From Chryseobacterium aureum (GTDB taxonomy: Bacteria > Bacteroidota > Bacteroidia > Flavobacteriales > Weeksellaceae): a stretch of DNA of 64,000 nucleotides. Position numbers and translations under genes: made by a program. The DNA lies in the NCBI RefSeq assembly GCF_003971235.1, contig NZ_CP034661.1:1612001-1676000 (forward strand), read 5' to 3'. Below are positions 9,247 to 19,800 of the stretch, piece by piece. Every line of letters starts with the position of its first letter. Within the stretch, counting starts at the first letter, position 1. The notes beneath the pieces were generated by a model. It did not search any database. It was not told where the DNA came from and saw only the letters and a program-made list of their open reading frames with translations.

Positions 9247-10695
9247 TTACTTTTTACAGCTGGTTTGATAATCATCCAGAATTTTGATGAGCCCATCTTT
9301 GGTTGTTGTATCATAGCTGGAAAAATTCATGGCCGGACAGTTGACATATTCATCGAATATTTTTTTCATTTTTTCCGGTTTTCTTGTTCCAAAATCACCT
9401 TTTTGTCCTAAATAAGCAGCTTTTGGCTGATCTGCCAGTTTCAAATAATAGTTATTGGGAGTCCTGAGATTGACGAGAACATAACTTCCGTTATTCTCTG
9501 AAAGGATTTCTGTAAACTTACTTCCAAACATATCGGTTCCTGCAACTCCTATAAAACATCTTTCACCAGCACAGAATTTCACGCCGTCTCTGGCTTTGAA
9601 AAATTCATTTTTCCCTTCTACATTCAGGGTTACAGATCCTCCGTAATTGGTAAGGTCACCCATTCCTTTTTCTCTTCCCATTTTGGCATCAAGAGATTCA
9701 AATTCTATGGTAATATTTCCTTCTTTTTTGGTTCCGGATTTGTCGATAACATATCCGGGAATGTTGTAGATGTTGATAGAATTGGCTTTTGCCTGGTTTT
9801 CAGCTTCCAGATTTTTCTGATTGACTGCATTTCTCTTTTCTTGTTCTATTCGCTCAAAAACCGGCCTCATATCTCCCAGAGAATATCCATTAGCATAAAG
9901 CTTTTTCACCAAACGATCTGCTATATGATCTACTGAAAGAGGTTTTGTATAATCCCAACCATTTTTAGCAGCCATTGGAATTATCTTATTATCAAAAGTG
10001 TAAATTTTTAAACCTACCTGTTCATTATTAATATCACTGTCTGTACATGGCAGTTTGGCAATAAGTACTCCATTAACGTCAAATACACGATATTCTAAAA
10101 ACTTGTGTACCATTGGACTACCTGAAAATTTAGATTGTGACGGATCCACAATTACTCTGGTAATACTTCCTATAATTTCGCCGTTTTTATTTTTGATATG
10201 ATCTTTAAAATCTATCGAAAGTCCCAGATCATCTTCATTTTTTGCATTTGCTTTTTGGGATGCAGTACTTTCATTTCTTTTTTCAGAAAGAGAGCGATCT
10301 GCAGTCAGGAAAAATTCATTTACTTTGGCTTCATCAATACCGTCTTTTGTGATAAGATCTTTTGCCATCATATTCTGAACCAATATTTTTCCCATACTCA
10401 AAGTAAAAGTTACATTATCAGAAAATTCAATTTCTTTTACATTACCATTTGCTCCTATACATTCAATCCAGCCACGATCCGGTTGTGTACCACTTGTTTT
10501 TGGGCTAATAATTGCAGCGCTAAACTGAAATTTACCATTCATATCGCTAAACCTATAGACCCTATTTTTATCCTCTACTTTAGCAACCACTTTATCATCC
10601 AAAAGCAGCTCTCCTTTTTTTATTTTTATTTCCTGCGAGAATGCAGAAATACCCACCAGCATGGTGGAGATTACGAAAATTTTTGTGTTTATCAT
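9247..10695 (-). CDS. Secreted protein of unknown function in the TANFOR locus
   Basis: 482 residues with an N-terminal signal peptide (MINTKIFVISTMLVGISAFSQ). The body is mixed alpha/beta; a Lys/Glu/Gln/Asn-rich likely helical stretch near 285-305 splits it, and a Cys-containing segment (KFCAGERCF) lies near 375. I recognise no catalytic motif. It sits between the small genes next to the toxin and the FN3/SprB/PKD surface genes and shares their orientation. It could be a periplasmic or surface partner of the apparatus; no function can be assigned from sequence alone. Confidence 0.7.
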   Translation of the reverse strand: MINTKIFVISTMLVGISAFSQEIKIKKGELLLDDKVVAKVEDKNRVYRFSDMNGKFQFSAAIISPKTSGTQPDRGWIECIGANGNVKEIEFSDNVTFTLSMGKILVQNMMAKDLITKDGIDEAKVNEFFLTADRSLSEKRNESTASQKANAKNEDDLGLSIDFKDHIKNKNGEIIGSITRVIVDPSQSKFSGSPMVHKFLEYRVFDVNGVLIAKLPCTDSDINNEQVGLKIYTFDNKIIPMAAKNGWDYTKPLSVDHIADRLVKKLYANGYSLGDMRPVFERIEQEKRNAVNQKNLEAENQAKANSINIYNIPGYVIDKSGTKKEGNITIEFESLDAKMGREKGMGDLTNYGGSVTLNVEGKNEFFKARDGVKFCAGERCFIGVAGTDMFGSKFTEILSENNGSYVLVNLRTPNNYYLKLADQPKAAYLGQKGDFGTRKPEKMKKIFDEYVNCPAMNFSSYDTTTKDGLIKILDDYQTSCKK

Positions 10696-10840
10696 TTGTG
10701 TTGTTTTTTATTTGTCAAAAATTATTTTCTATTATATTTCTATAGTCCATTAATATTTTTTATTACCTTGATTAAACCTATATTTTTTATTAGGTAAATG
10801 ATTTTTTCTTTATATCATTTAAAATTCTCATTCTTTAATT

Positions 10841-11272
10841 TTAGATTTTATTTATTTTTTTTAATTTAAAATACATTAAAAGATGTAATGGGAAAAATGA
10901 TATAAATAATCTAATTCCTAGATGAAAAATTCCTTTATTAGAAGAAGCATCCAACATAAGACCAACAAAGATTATTATCAAAAAATAAACAATTCCTGAT
11001 ATGATAAAATACACTGTTCTCCTATTTTTTTGATTAAACAAAAGATAAGATAATGAGCTAAAAAATAAGAGGAAATAGGAAAAAATATAAGCTAAATAAA
11101 CTAATAACAACCCCGAGTTAACCATATGGTCATCAATAGGAAAATCAGTTTTACATAGTAAAATAATGCTTAGAATACCTATAATAAAATTTATTATATA
11201 ATAGATGAAAATTTCTAATTTCATTGTTATAGAAATACCAATAAAAATCGCTAATATTAGAATTATATACAT
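10841..11272 (-). CDS. Small membrane protein, candidate immunity protein
   Basis: 143 residues with four hydrophobic segments (about 2-20, 28-45, 50-75, 85-108) and a possible fifth near 120-135, ending in a basic tail (KLKKINKI). The gene is very AT-rich compared with the surface-protein genes around it. It lies in the small-gene block downstream of the toxin, where polymorphic-toxin loci keep immunity genes. A membrane immunity protein would suit a pore-forming or inner-membrane toxin rather than the NADase tip seen here, so it may be left over from an earlier toxin tip. Family not recognised. Confidence 0.6.
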   Translation of the reverse strand: MYIILILAIFIGISITMKLEIFIYYIINFIIGILSIILLCKTDFPIDDHMVNSGLLLVYLAYIFSYFLLFFSSLSYLLFNQKNRRTVYFIISGIVYFLIIIFVGLMLDASSNKGIFHLGIRLFISFFPLHLLMYFKLKKINKI

Positions 11273-11275
11273 AGT

Positions 11276-11395
11276 TTATTTTATAACTGTTACTTTATAA
11301 GCTATTAAATTATTAACAGTAGATTCGTGAGCATATGAAATGGTATTTACTTTTTCCACTTTAATGCTCCTTTTGAGAATAGCTTGTCCTATCAT
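11276..11395 (-). CDS. Small ORF or gene fragment (39 aa)
   Basis: An ATG at 11395 opens a 39-codon frame (MIGQAILKRSIKVEKV ...) ending in TAA at 11276, four bases before the next gene. The short beta-like sequence looks like the C-terminal end of a larger protein rather than a complete domain. With the 40-codon frame just upstream it may be the remains of one decayed gene in the immunity block. Family not recognised. Confidence 0.35.
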   Translation of the reverse strand: MIGQAILKRSIKVEKVNTISYAHESTVNNLIAYKVTVIK

Positions 11396-11434
11396 ATATT
11401 TTTGTGTTTAATTAAAAATGGATTATATATGAAA

Positions 11435-11557
11435 TTAAATCCTAACCTCTTTATCCTCAAGCAACCAATAATTGACATTCACATCTGAATTTAGAGGTAT
11501 TATAGTTTCTTCTTTATTGGAAATTCCATTCTGTCCTTCAAAAAAAATGTTTATCAT
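11435..11557 (-). CDS. Small ORF or gene fragment (40 aa)
   Basis: The ATG at 11557 overlaps the stop of the 109-residue gene (ATGA arrangement), which argues for real coupled translation. The frame codes for 40 residues (MINIFFEGQNGISNKEE ...) and stops at 11435. No known domain is visible. The overlap supports a translated peptide; the short length supports a truncated gene. Confidence 0.4.
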   Translation of the reverse strand: MINIFFEGQNGISNKEETIIPLNSDVNVNYWLLEDKEVRI

Positions 11558-11883
11558 TCTAAATCGTATGTTTTAATATTGTTTTCGTTAAAATATTTTT
11601 TCCACTCATCCCCTCTCAAATTCTCTATAAATTCAAACTGATGTTCTCCTCCTTTATAAATAAGATCCGTTTTAAGAAGTCTTTCAAACTCTTGAAGTTC
11701 ATCCAAAGAATTAGCTCCGGAAAGATCAATAGCTTGTCCATCTCTTAGAGGTCCTACTATTCCGTCTCTTACTGGAAGACGTTTTATTACAGTATATTCT
11801 CGTGTTACTAAACCTCCTTGAATATCTTCTTTTTTCCAATCTTTAAGAATACCTTTATATTTGTTATTGTATTTTCCAAACAT
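11554..11883 (-). CDS. Small cytosolic protein next to toxin, candidate immunity protein or displaced toxin tip
   Basis: 109 residues, no signal peptide. The mid-section has a basic motif (IKRLPVRDGIVGPLRDGQ) followed by acidic helices (LDELQEFERLL) and an aromatic C-terminus. The start codon lies 20 bases inside the preceding 136-residue gene, so the two are translationally coupled. The position is that of an immunity gene, but an Arg/Asp/Gly-rich core of this size could also be an orphan C-terminal toxin module left by tip exchange. I recognise neither family. Confidence 0.55.
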   Translation of the reverse strand: MFGKYNNKYKGILKDWKKEDIQGGLVTREYTVIKRLPVRDGIVGPLRDGQAIDLSGANSLDELQEFERLLKTDLIYKGGEHQFEFIENLRGDEWKKYFNENNIKTYDLE

Positions 11884-12274
11884 TCTCTAGTATCAAAATC
11901 CAACGTGAGGGTTGCTTTTCACCATAAGTAAATAATAGTAGTAAATTATTTTTCATAAGATAATTCAAACCTAAATGACTTTCAGATTTATAATAATTTG
12001 CATTTTTCATTAAATCTGCATATTCATTTTCAGAAATTAATCTTTTAATATATCCTGGAATATTATTTTTTATTTCGCCTTTTTCCACAATTATCTCCAG
12101 ATCATTTTTACTTAAAAAGTCTTCAATATTTTTAAAACTGTTATTAATTAGATCAGAAATTTTAAAAGTTATATTTTCTTCTCCAAGAATTATATTAAAC
12201 TCATGGTTAAGTTCCGCACATATACCATCATATAGAACTTGAGATTTATTATCTATCAATTTATCTATTTTCAT
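11864..12274 (-). CDS. Candidate immunity protein for the TNT-like toxin
   Basis: 136 residues, no signal peptide or membrane segment, acidic and AT-rich. It is the first gene after the toxin, five bases beyond its stop, the classic place for the cognate immunity gene. Because the toxin tip looks like a cytosolic NAD+ glycohydrolase, a soluble cytosolic inhibitor is the expected form. No family is recognised; the call rests on position, size and solubility. Confidence 0.6.
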   Translation of the reverse strand: MKIDKLIDNKSQVLYDGICAELNHEFNIILGEENITFKISDLINNSFKNIEDFLSKNDLEIIVEKGEIKNNIPGYIKRLISENEYADLMKNANYYKSESHLGLNYLMKNNLLLLFTYGEKQPSRWILILENVWKIQ

Positions 12275-12279
12275 AATAA

Positions 12280-15200
12280 TTATTTTTTAACATTAATCCA
12301 TTTACCACCTTCAAATTTCAATTTTTCAATTATTTCAATATGATCTAAAATATCATTAAATTTTGAACTAGACTTTACTTGATCTGCTGTTCCCATATAT
12401 TCAAACCATGGAATTGCTTCACCATATTCAAAAAACAAGCCTGGTACATCATCTTTAATTCTAAATTTATAATAATAAGTTCCTTCTTTAATTTTATTTG
12501 CTAATGCTCGGGAATCATAAGTAAAAACTAAATCAGCTACACCTTCTGTACTATTTAATACGGGACTGGCAAAACTTCCTCCTAATCCATCAGCATATTT
12601 TCCAACTTGGAATCTATCAAATACTTTTCCTACTAATTGTGAACTCATTTCAACTTTCTCAATACTTTTAGCACCATTAAAAGGTGGCCAGCCTCCATTC
12701 AGATTATTATCTTTAAATAGTTTCTCCAAATCACTCCATTTTTCTTCTCCCCATAACTTGTAAGCTTGCTTAGCCAAATCTTCTTTTGCTCCACCAGCAA
12801 AATCTCCAACCGTAGCTATAAAATCTTCATACTTGATACCCTTATAAACAATAACAATATCTTTTCCTTTCAGGATATCAACAGCCTCATCAACAGTTTT
12901 ACCTTTTAAATCATTAGACAATTTTACAAAATCGTTATAATAAGGTTCTGTTTTCTCAACCGTAGCCAGAAGTTTTTCTGTCCTTAAAAGTTTTGCTTCT
13001 CCTATTACAGGAACTACAATACTTGCAATAAAGAAAGTTGCTTTGCCTTGTACATATGGGTTTGTATAATTTTTCTTTGCCCAATCCCAAGCGGCAGTAA
13101 TCAACTGATTATATTTTGTAACCTCTTGTGGACTTACAACTCCCATACATTCATACATATATTGAAGCTGATTCTGGTTTTGCCCAACAATCATAAGAGT
13201 TGTTCCACGCTTATCAGTAAGGCATTTAATATCTTTTATCAGTTTCTCTACAGCAATTTTAGTGATACCACTTGCCATCGCGTCTACATCTATAGTATGT
13301 AAAAATTCATTTACAAAACCATAAGAAAATTTAGTCAGGTAAGAATCACCAGCATTCAGTTTATCTTCTTCGGACATACAGATACCATATTCTAAACCTC
13401 CTGTATATAAAGCAAGACCTAACCCTGCTGGTGAAGGGCTCTTCTTAATAACTTCCTTAGCTCGTGCTGCAGATCTTCTAAGACACTCAATACCTCCGTT
13501 TCCAATTGTATTTTTATAAAACTGGTCAATATCATCGTTACAAGTTTTATTAAACAGTTCCTGATATTGCCATTTCGATGGGTCAATTTTTGCAGTAATA
13601 AGTGTCAATACTTCCGCAGACGTTTTTCCAGATGGTTTTTCCCAATTTATTGTCTGATATTTGAATGAGCAACTTGTTGATGGATCAAGCCCTTTAATAA
13701 CAGCATTTCCTTTTGTGCTTAGTTCAATATCATAAGGAAATTTAACTCCATTTCCTGTTTCATAAACTACAGCTCCATTTCTTTCAATGGCGGTATAAGA
13801 AATCCTTGTATCATCTTTTACAGTTCCGTTTGAAATATCATAAACATCATATCCAGACCTTACATAAGGCTTATTATTGTCTAATTGCCCAACGATTAGA
13901 TGTTTGGATAAATCATTCGCATCCTGCTTGACTTTAACAATAATATTCCCAAGTAAATCTATACCATCTCCATTTCTATCTTCACCTTGAGCCTGGCTCT
14001 GGAAAACATACAATTTAAGCGCGGGATCATTGACCTGTTTCCAATCCAGGTGAGAAAACTCTTCGCCTATGCTGCTATCCATTAACAGGTCTGTAGAACC
14101 TTTGGGGGTTTGATTAACCTTCCAAGGGTGCTCCAGGTTAAATACTCCATGTCCTAATTCATGGGCTCCTGTTTTTTGTAGTGCATTGTTGAATACATAT
14201 CCAAACTGACCGTTCAGGCGCATGTATCCATTCTGAGCTTTAGAAGAGCTCTTGTTGGTAACAAATAATACATATCGGGCATCAGTACCTTTGTACAGGG
14301 CATTGATCTGCTGCTGCTGAGGGCTGTATGTGCTCATCAGATCAGAATCTTCACTGCTGATGGTATTTCCGCTTACAATGCTGCTGATATTTAAAACAGG
14401 CTCCTGCTTTACATTAAAGGTTACCCCAATCCTACTATAAATCTGATTGATTTTATCACTCTGCGCCTGTAATTTCGATTGCGAATCCGAATCCAGCGGA
14501 ACCATGCTGACATTAACCGTCTTAGGGCTAAGATGTATCAGTCTGAAACTGCTGATCACCTGTTGTTTTGCTATGGTGTCAGCCGGCATCAGTACAGCAA
14601 GAACCTCTTCCTCAGCATAGTCGAAAGAGCCAACCAGCTTTAACTGATACGTTCTTTCCGTATCGGTCTTATTAAGCTCCGTCGCATTAATTCCTTTTCC
14701 TGAGCCCAATGTTTTAAAGATAATTTTAGCATCTTTAAGAGCCGGATCAGTAATCTTTACTTTGGCATCAAATAATTCGGTCTGTTTGTTTACTGTTGCT
14801 TTATAAGGCACATACACCGTATTGTTTTCCGCATCTTTTACTGACGGGTATTTCGATTCTGGAAGTTGTTTTTTCTCAGGAGTATCATAAGCAAATTTTC
14901 CTTTGCTGTCTTTTTCCCACTGAATGGTAATCCCCTTTGCCGTATACTGATTGACAGATGCACTACTACCGCTTCCTGTAACACCTGCTGTATTATTAGA
15001 GTTGGAGGCTCCTCCTTCTGCTACTTTACCTACTTTGGTGACATTTCCTTCTTCATCAACGGTCCAGATATTACCATCTTTGTCTTTGATTTCATAATCT
15101 TTTCCTCCCGGATAATCTTCCTGGCTAGCTTCTCCTCCTGTACCGAAGTCTCCGTAGATGGTGATTTTTCCTGGTGGCGGTGTAGCAGTATATTGTATAT

Positions 15201-16845
15201 CTGTAATTACATATTTTACTGTAACGTCCTTTACGCCTGCATCTCCGAAAATTTCTCCCAAGCCTCCGGAAACAGAATGCACGCCTTTTTCCTCAGGATC
15301 ATAAGCGGTTTCAATTTCTCCTGCAATAAGCTTTTTATCGGTATTAAGCTGGATATTATTAAAAGTAACCTTGATTTTTGTATTGGCTAAATAAGGAACC
15401 ACAATATATCCTATCCCTGAATAGACACCGCTACCCTGTGATGCGATCACGGTAACAGGAAAATCTCCCGCCATAAAGACTTCATTGATTCCCAACTGCG
15501 TCTGTAACGGAGTTTTATTCGCAATGTCAATGGCAGGCATAATCCCGCACTGATAATTGTTATCTACATCATTGGAATCTGTGGTGAAATACTGCACTCC
15601 GCTGTATGAATAGGCATTTCCTCCGGAATTTCCATTTTCAGACGGATTGGTATTGTTAAAAGTCTGTACATTTCCACATACGGAACCGATACGGTATTCG
15701 TATTCGGTTTGGTCTTCAAGCCCTGTAAGGATGGCTGAAGGCTGATAACTCTGCTGGGTTACCCACTCTGCGGTGCTTGCTTTTTTGCGGTATTGAACAT
15801 TGTATAGCCCAGCAGGCTGACCTGCAATACTCCAGTTCAGTTCTACCCTTCCACGGCCTACATTTTTAGCCGTCAAAAGTGCTGGGACGGCACAGTTTTC
15901 TACGTAATCGAAATAATAGATTTCAGATAATCCGTTGTTTTTATAGACTCCGTTATCATCCGTAGGATTGGCTCCCAAAACAGGGTTTCCGGATTTTGCC
16001 TGTACCTGCCATGCATATCTTTTTCCGGGGATTAGCTGGGTTTTATCAATTCCATAATATAAAGTGGGAGCATAGGTTTCTTCCGTCCATAAAGCTGGTG
16101 CCGAAAGAAATCCTGAAACAGGACTCTGCCCCATGTCCCAAAGTTCTTTTAAGGTAAAAACATACCTTGTATTGGGAGCAATCTGCCTTGGCATCCATTG
16201 GAAAACAATACCTGCTCCTCCGGTGTATGGTGATAATGCCTGTACTTTTTCTGCATTCTGCGGAAGGGTAAGCATTGGCGGATCATACTGCACCAGAAAT
16301 ACGGGAGCACAGGTTTTAGCAGAAAGGTTATTTTTGGTATAATAATCATAAGCCTGAAAACAGAACTGGTATACTCCATCTGACAATGGTTTTGAATATT
16401 GCACCGCATTGATTCCCGATAAATTCTGCAGCTCAAATAAAGACCTGAGATCTACATTGGTAAGGGTGATATTATTACCGGGATAGAGCATGAAGGGATT
16501 CATACCTGTAATAAAATTGTTGGATTTTGCAAGGGGCACGGCATTCAGTCCTGCTTCTAACGAAAATTTAATTCCTGTCTGATGCTGCGGTTCCAGCAAA
16601 TCTGTCATTAAGACCTGCAGCTGAAGCTTGTTGTCTGTACTGGTAGCGTAATCTCCAATTCTTACACTGTATGGAGGAATTACCACAGGAACCAGCTTAA
16701 CGGGGTATTGCTGGGATTTCACAGCTACAGGCAATACGCTGTAAGCTGTAAGCAAAAGCAATGTCAACAACCTCATACTATGAGCAGTAAGTTTCTGTCT
16801 TTTGCTTCTATATCGTTGAAAATAATTTTTTATTTTATTAATCAT
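12280..16845 (-). CDS. TANFOR-like polymorphic toxin with zincin motif and C-terminal TNT-like NAD+ glycohydrolase tip
   Basis: 1521 residues. The N-terminus is Arg/Lys-rich followed by a signal peptide (MRLLTLLLLTAYSVLPVAVKSQ). The next region (YPVKLVPVVIPPYSVRIGDY) has the look of the TANFOR domain, known from large Bacteroidetes surface toxins. An FN3 module lies near 316-395. A zinc-protease motif HELGHGVFNLEH occupies 895-906 (His895, Glu896, His899, His906) and may release the tip. The last 137 residues (1385-1521) resemble the tuberculosis necrotizing toxin fold (TNT, formerly DUF4237): GWPPFNG, a DRF motif, GGSFASP, and a late Gln (Gln1489) where TNT has its catalytic Gln. That fold cleaves NAD+. 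No T9SS sorting domain is present, so export is unclear. The 3' end looks more AT-rich than the rest, as expected of an exchanged tip. Confidence 0.75.
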   Translation of the reverse strand: MINKIKNYFQRYRSKRQKLTAHSMRLLTLLLLTAYSVLPVAVKSQQYPVKLVPVVIPPYSVRIGDYATSTDNKLQLQVLMTDLLEPQHQTGIKFSLEAGLNAVPLAKSNNFITGMNPFMLYPGNNITLTNVDLRSLFELQNLSGINAVQYSKPLSDGVYQFCFQAYDYYTKNNLSAKTCAPVFLVQYDPPMLTLPQNAEKVQALSPYTGGAGIVFQWMPRQIAPNTRYVFTLKELWDMGQSPVSGFLSAPALWTEETYAPTLYYGIDKTQLIPGKRYAWQVQAKSGNPVLGANPTDDNGVYKNNGLSEIYYFDYVENCAVPALLTAKNVGRGRVELNWSIAGQPAGLYNVQYRKKASTAEWVTQQSYQPSAILTGLEDQTEYEYRIGSVCGNVQTFNNTNPSENGNSGGNAYSYSGVQYFTTDSNDVDNNYQCGIMPAIDIANKTPLQTQLGINEVFMAGDFPVTVIASQGSGVYSGIGYIVVPYLANTKIKVTFNNIQLNTDKKLIAGEIETAYDPEEKGVHSVSGGLGEIFGDAGVKDVTVKYVITDIQYTATPPPGKITIYGDFGTGGEASQEDYPGGKDYEIKDKDGNIWTVDEEGNVTKVGKVAEGGASNSNNTAGVTGSGSSASVNQYTAKGITIQWEKDSKGKFAYDTPEKKQLPESKYPSVKDAENNTVYVPYKATVNKQTELFDAKVKITDPALKDAKIIFKTLGSGKGINATELNKTDTERTYQLKLVGSFDYAEEEVLAVLMPADTIAKQQVISSFRLIHLSPKTVNVSMVPLDSDSQSKLQAQSDKINQIYSRIGVTFNVKQEPVLNISSIVSGNTISSEDSDLMSTYSPQQQQINALYKGTDARYVLFVTNKSSSKAQNGYMRLNGQFGYVFNNALQKTGAHELGHGVFNLEHPWKVNQTPKGSTDLLMDSSIGEEFSHLDWKQVNDPALKLYVFQSQAQGEDRNGDGIDLLGNIIVKVKQDANDLSKHLIVGQLDNNKPYVRSGYDVYDISNGTVKDDTRISYTAIERNGAVVYETGNGVKFPYDIELSTKGNAVIKGLDPSTSCSFKYQTINWEKPSGKTSAEVLTLITAKIDPSKWQYQELFNKTCNDDIDQFYKNTIGNGGIECLRRSAARAKEVIKKSPSPAGLGLALYTGGLEYGICMSEEDKLNAGDSYLTKFSYGFVNEFLHTIDVDAMASGITKIAVEKLIKDIKCLTDKRGTTLMIVGQNQNQLQYMYECMGVVSPQEVTKYNQLITAAWDWAKKNYTNPYVQGKATFFIASIVVPVIGEAKLLRTEKLLATVEKTEPYYNDFVKLSNDLKGKTVDEAVDILKGKDIVIVYKGIKYEDFIATVGDFAGGAKEDLAKQAYKLWGEEKWSDLEKLFKDNNLNGGWPPFNGAKSIEKVEMSSQLVGKVFDRFQVGKYADGLGGSFASPVLNSTEGVADLVFTYDSRALANKIKEGTYYYKFRIKDDVPGLFFEYGEAIPWFEYMGTADQVKSSSKFNDILDHIEIIEKLKFEGGKWINVKK

Positions 16846-16890
16846 CTTTATGTTTTTTTAAGCTTATAGCCTATTGCTTAGCGCTTACAG

Positions 16891-19800
16891 CTATTTAAAT
16901 TCATAGTTGATTTGTTTTTCTGTTCCCGGCTTATTACCCGGAAGGATATATTGGGCTTTTACATTGTATTTCGTTTCCGGAATAATCCCGTAGGTTGACT
17001 GCAATAAAGTGTTGATCAATGCGGGTCTTGTATTGGCCGGAGCTCCTACATATTTGGAAGCGGCTTTTGAAATCAGCTCATACCAGTCTGATTTATAATA
17101 ACTGAACAGATCATATTTGAACGGGAAGGTCTGCTTCAGGAATCCGTTTCCTTTTTCATTGCCCAAATATTGAAGGTAGGAAGTGAAAACAGGGAATGCT
17201 TTTACCGGAGGAATTCCAGCAGTATCATCTTCGTTTTCAGCCCTGTTCAGCGTGAGTTCATCAAAAGGATAATTGTTATAAATCAGTCCTTTAAATTTAT
17301 TCGCAAAAGAATCGTCCATCATTGCTGTCAGGTTTATCAATGGCAGGTTATCGGTAAATTTTGACCCTGAAATTTCAACAGCATCAAAATATTCATCTGC
17401 ATTCATATTATTCTGAAGGGTCACCACATCTGAGCTTACTCTTATCCACAGCGGATTGAAACGTAAACCAGACATTTTATCGGCAAACGTGTTATACTTA
17501 CTGGTTTTGAAAACAAAAGCTAATCTCTCAATTTCTCCGTTTTTAGAAAGGCTTTGCGCTTTTTTCACTTCTGTTGTGACAGAAACACCGGAATCTTCCT
17601 GGTTTTCTTCATTTTTCACCGTTTGTTCTACGGTTTGATTTCCTGTAGCAGCGCTGTTTCCGTTTTTATTTTTTGCGATCAGGGCAAATGTATATTCTTT
17701 CTGTTTTCCAAGATTGGGTGTATTGAAATTCACCGTATTATCATTGGTATTGTAGGAGAAATCACTCTCTGTTGCCGATTCGGCAGCAAAGGCTGATACT
17801 GTATTCCAGTCAGGATCATCAAATAAATAATCCTGTCCGCGCTTAAGCTTGATGTACCCTTTGCCGGATTCACCCGTATAATAATTTTCCTGGTCAGGAA
17901 CCGGATAGGCATACTGTATATTCTGTAAAGGAATAACATTCGGAGCCCCTCCTGTGGTAAATACTCTTTCTTCAACCTCCACGGCTTTTTGGCCGTCTGC
18001 CATCACCACTTCATACATTCCGTTCTTTTTCTCCATGAAACTTACCTGAGTGACGGCTTTTAATTTTTTATTCGGAGGAAGGATATCTTCTGAAATGAAA
18101 TTGGCAACGTCTTTGGATGGAGTATATTCAATAATCCCCTTGATTTCTTTCCCCTGATCATCAATAACAGTCATTTTATCTACCACCACTTTATAAGTAT
18201 GATCTCCATCATCTTCAGGAATAACAATGGGTTCATTGACGCGTACAGCGAATGTGGCCTGTGGAATAGCAAAAACATCTACGTCAGTTTCATCTTTTTT
18301 AGGGGTAAGGTCTGAGATAATTTTCATGCCTCCCAGAACAGAAGAGTTTTCCAAGACACATTCTTCTCCAAATTCCATCTTGAATCTGAATCTTCCTTTA
18401 ATCATCCCTCCCAACAGGTTGTAATAGCCTCCAAGATAGCCACGCACCCAAAACGGATTCGGGCCTTTCGCCTGTAATAAAGAAGCTACACCTGCTTTGA
18501 TAATCGGGATTTTCTTTTTGATAAACCAAAGTTTTATTTTGATACCAAGTTCTCCCTGCAGATACACATAAGCCTGTCCGTTGGCATACCACCCATTGAT
18601 TCCGATTTTTTCTCCTCCACGGTTGGAGCATTTGGCCTCCCCATAGTTTTTAAGCATAATATCGGTTCCAAGACCTGCCTGGAAACGGGCATATAAGAAC
18701 AATGCCGTCATATCCCCTGTATCAAATTTAAGATGGGTTCCGAACGCAAATCCTTTGCCGTCTCCCAGGGCATTCAGACTGCTCATATAGTCTATATCAT
18801 TCAGCTGAAGGCCTAGTATATCAGCCACTTCCTGCGGCGGCGGCGGGCTTCCCGGGATTCTGTTTCCTACCATAAAATAGCTTCCAGACTGCAAATAGAA
18901 ATTACCGAAACCTACTTTAAGGCCGATCATGTCCGTAGGAGTACCAATGTGCATATACCATTCATCAGGAGCAATATGTACTACGGCCCATCCAGCTCTT
19001 CCGTTCGGACCAATTCCTTTGATAATTCCGTTGGCTATATTGACAAAAACATCTAAACTCGCATGAAAAACCTTATTGTTGAAGTCATAATTCATGGCAA
19101 GCTTGGCATGGATGGCACCTTCCATATTTTCTGTAACAGGATATTCTTTATCCACATCGGCCACATCCAGCACAGAGTTCAGCCTTTTATCTTTAAGCTT
19201 TTCAAGGAAGGCTGGTTTCCCGACCATTTCTTTAAACTTATCTTTAAGACCAGCCATAGGATCACCGGGAACTAATTTTGATAAATTAGCCATCACCACG
19301 GCTTCTCCCATAAAACCGATATTAGCCAGCCCTCCATTGGGATTCGTGGAAATATTGAACCCAGCCATAATATCAATGGTATTCTCTTTAGGTATCGAGC
19401 CAAAAATTCCGGCTCTTAATGCCAGACCAACTGTATTATCTGGTCTTAACACCAATGCTTTATCTGCGTATGCCGGATCCAGGGACATCTCCCTGTCCGG
19501 AATCATATGGTAAAATGCACCTCCTGTAAATCCTGTAATTCTAAGTGCAGATGCCTGAATAGCAAGCCCTCTTACTGATCCTTCAAAGCCCCAGTACCTG
19601 AAAGTACTGTATCCATAAGCTGCATTAACGCTGACTGTTATTCCTTTAACAGCTGTAAGTTCAGCCTTGAGAAATGCCCTAAATCCATTTCCGTACAAAG
19701 GATCTTTTCTCATCAGCTGAAATTCTCCGGTTACTATAGCAACCCCTATATCAACCTTATGGAGTCCAAGCTTAGTTAAATCAAAACCATCATATTTCCA

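Noticed and set aside
11276..11557. Two short frames as remnants of an Hcp/TssD-type tube protein
   Set aside because: Only a vague beta-strand likeness; no diagnostic motif, so no family is assigned.
19063..19513. Open frames opposite the 1564-residue protein gene
   Set aside because: They are antisense shadows of a long, well-supported coding sequence and have no domain of their own.
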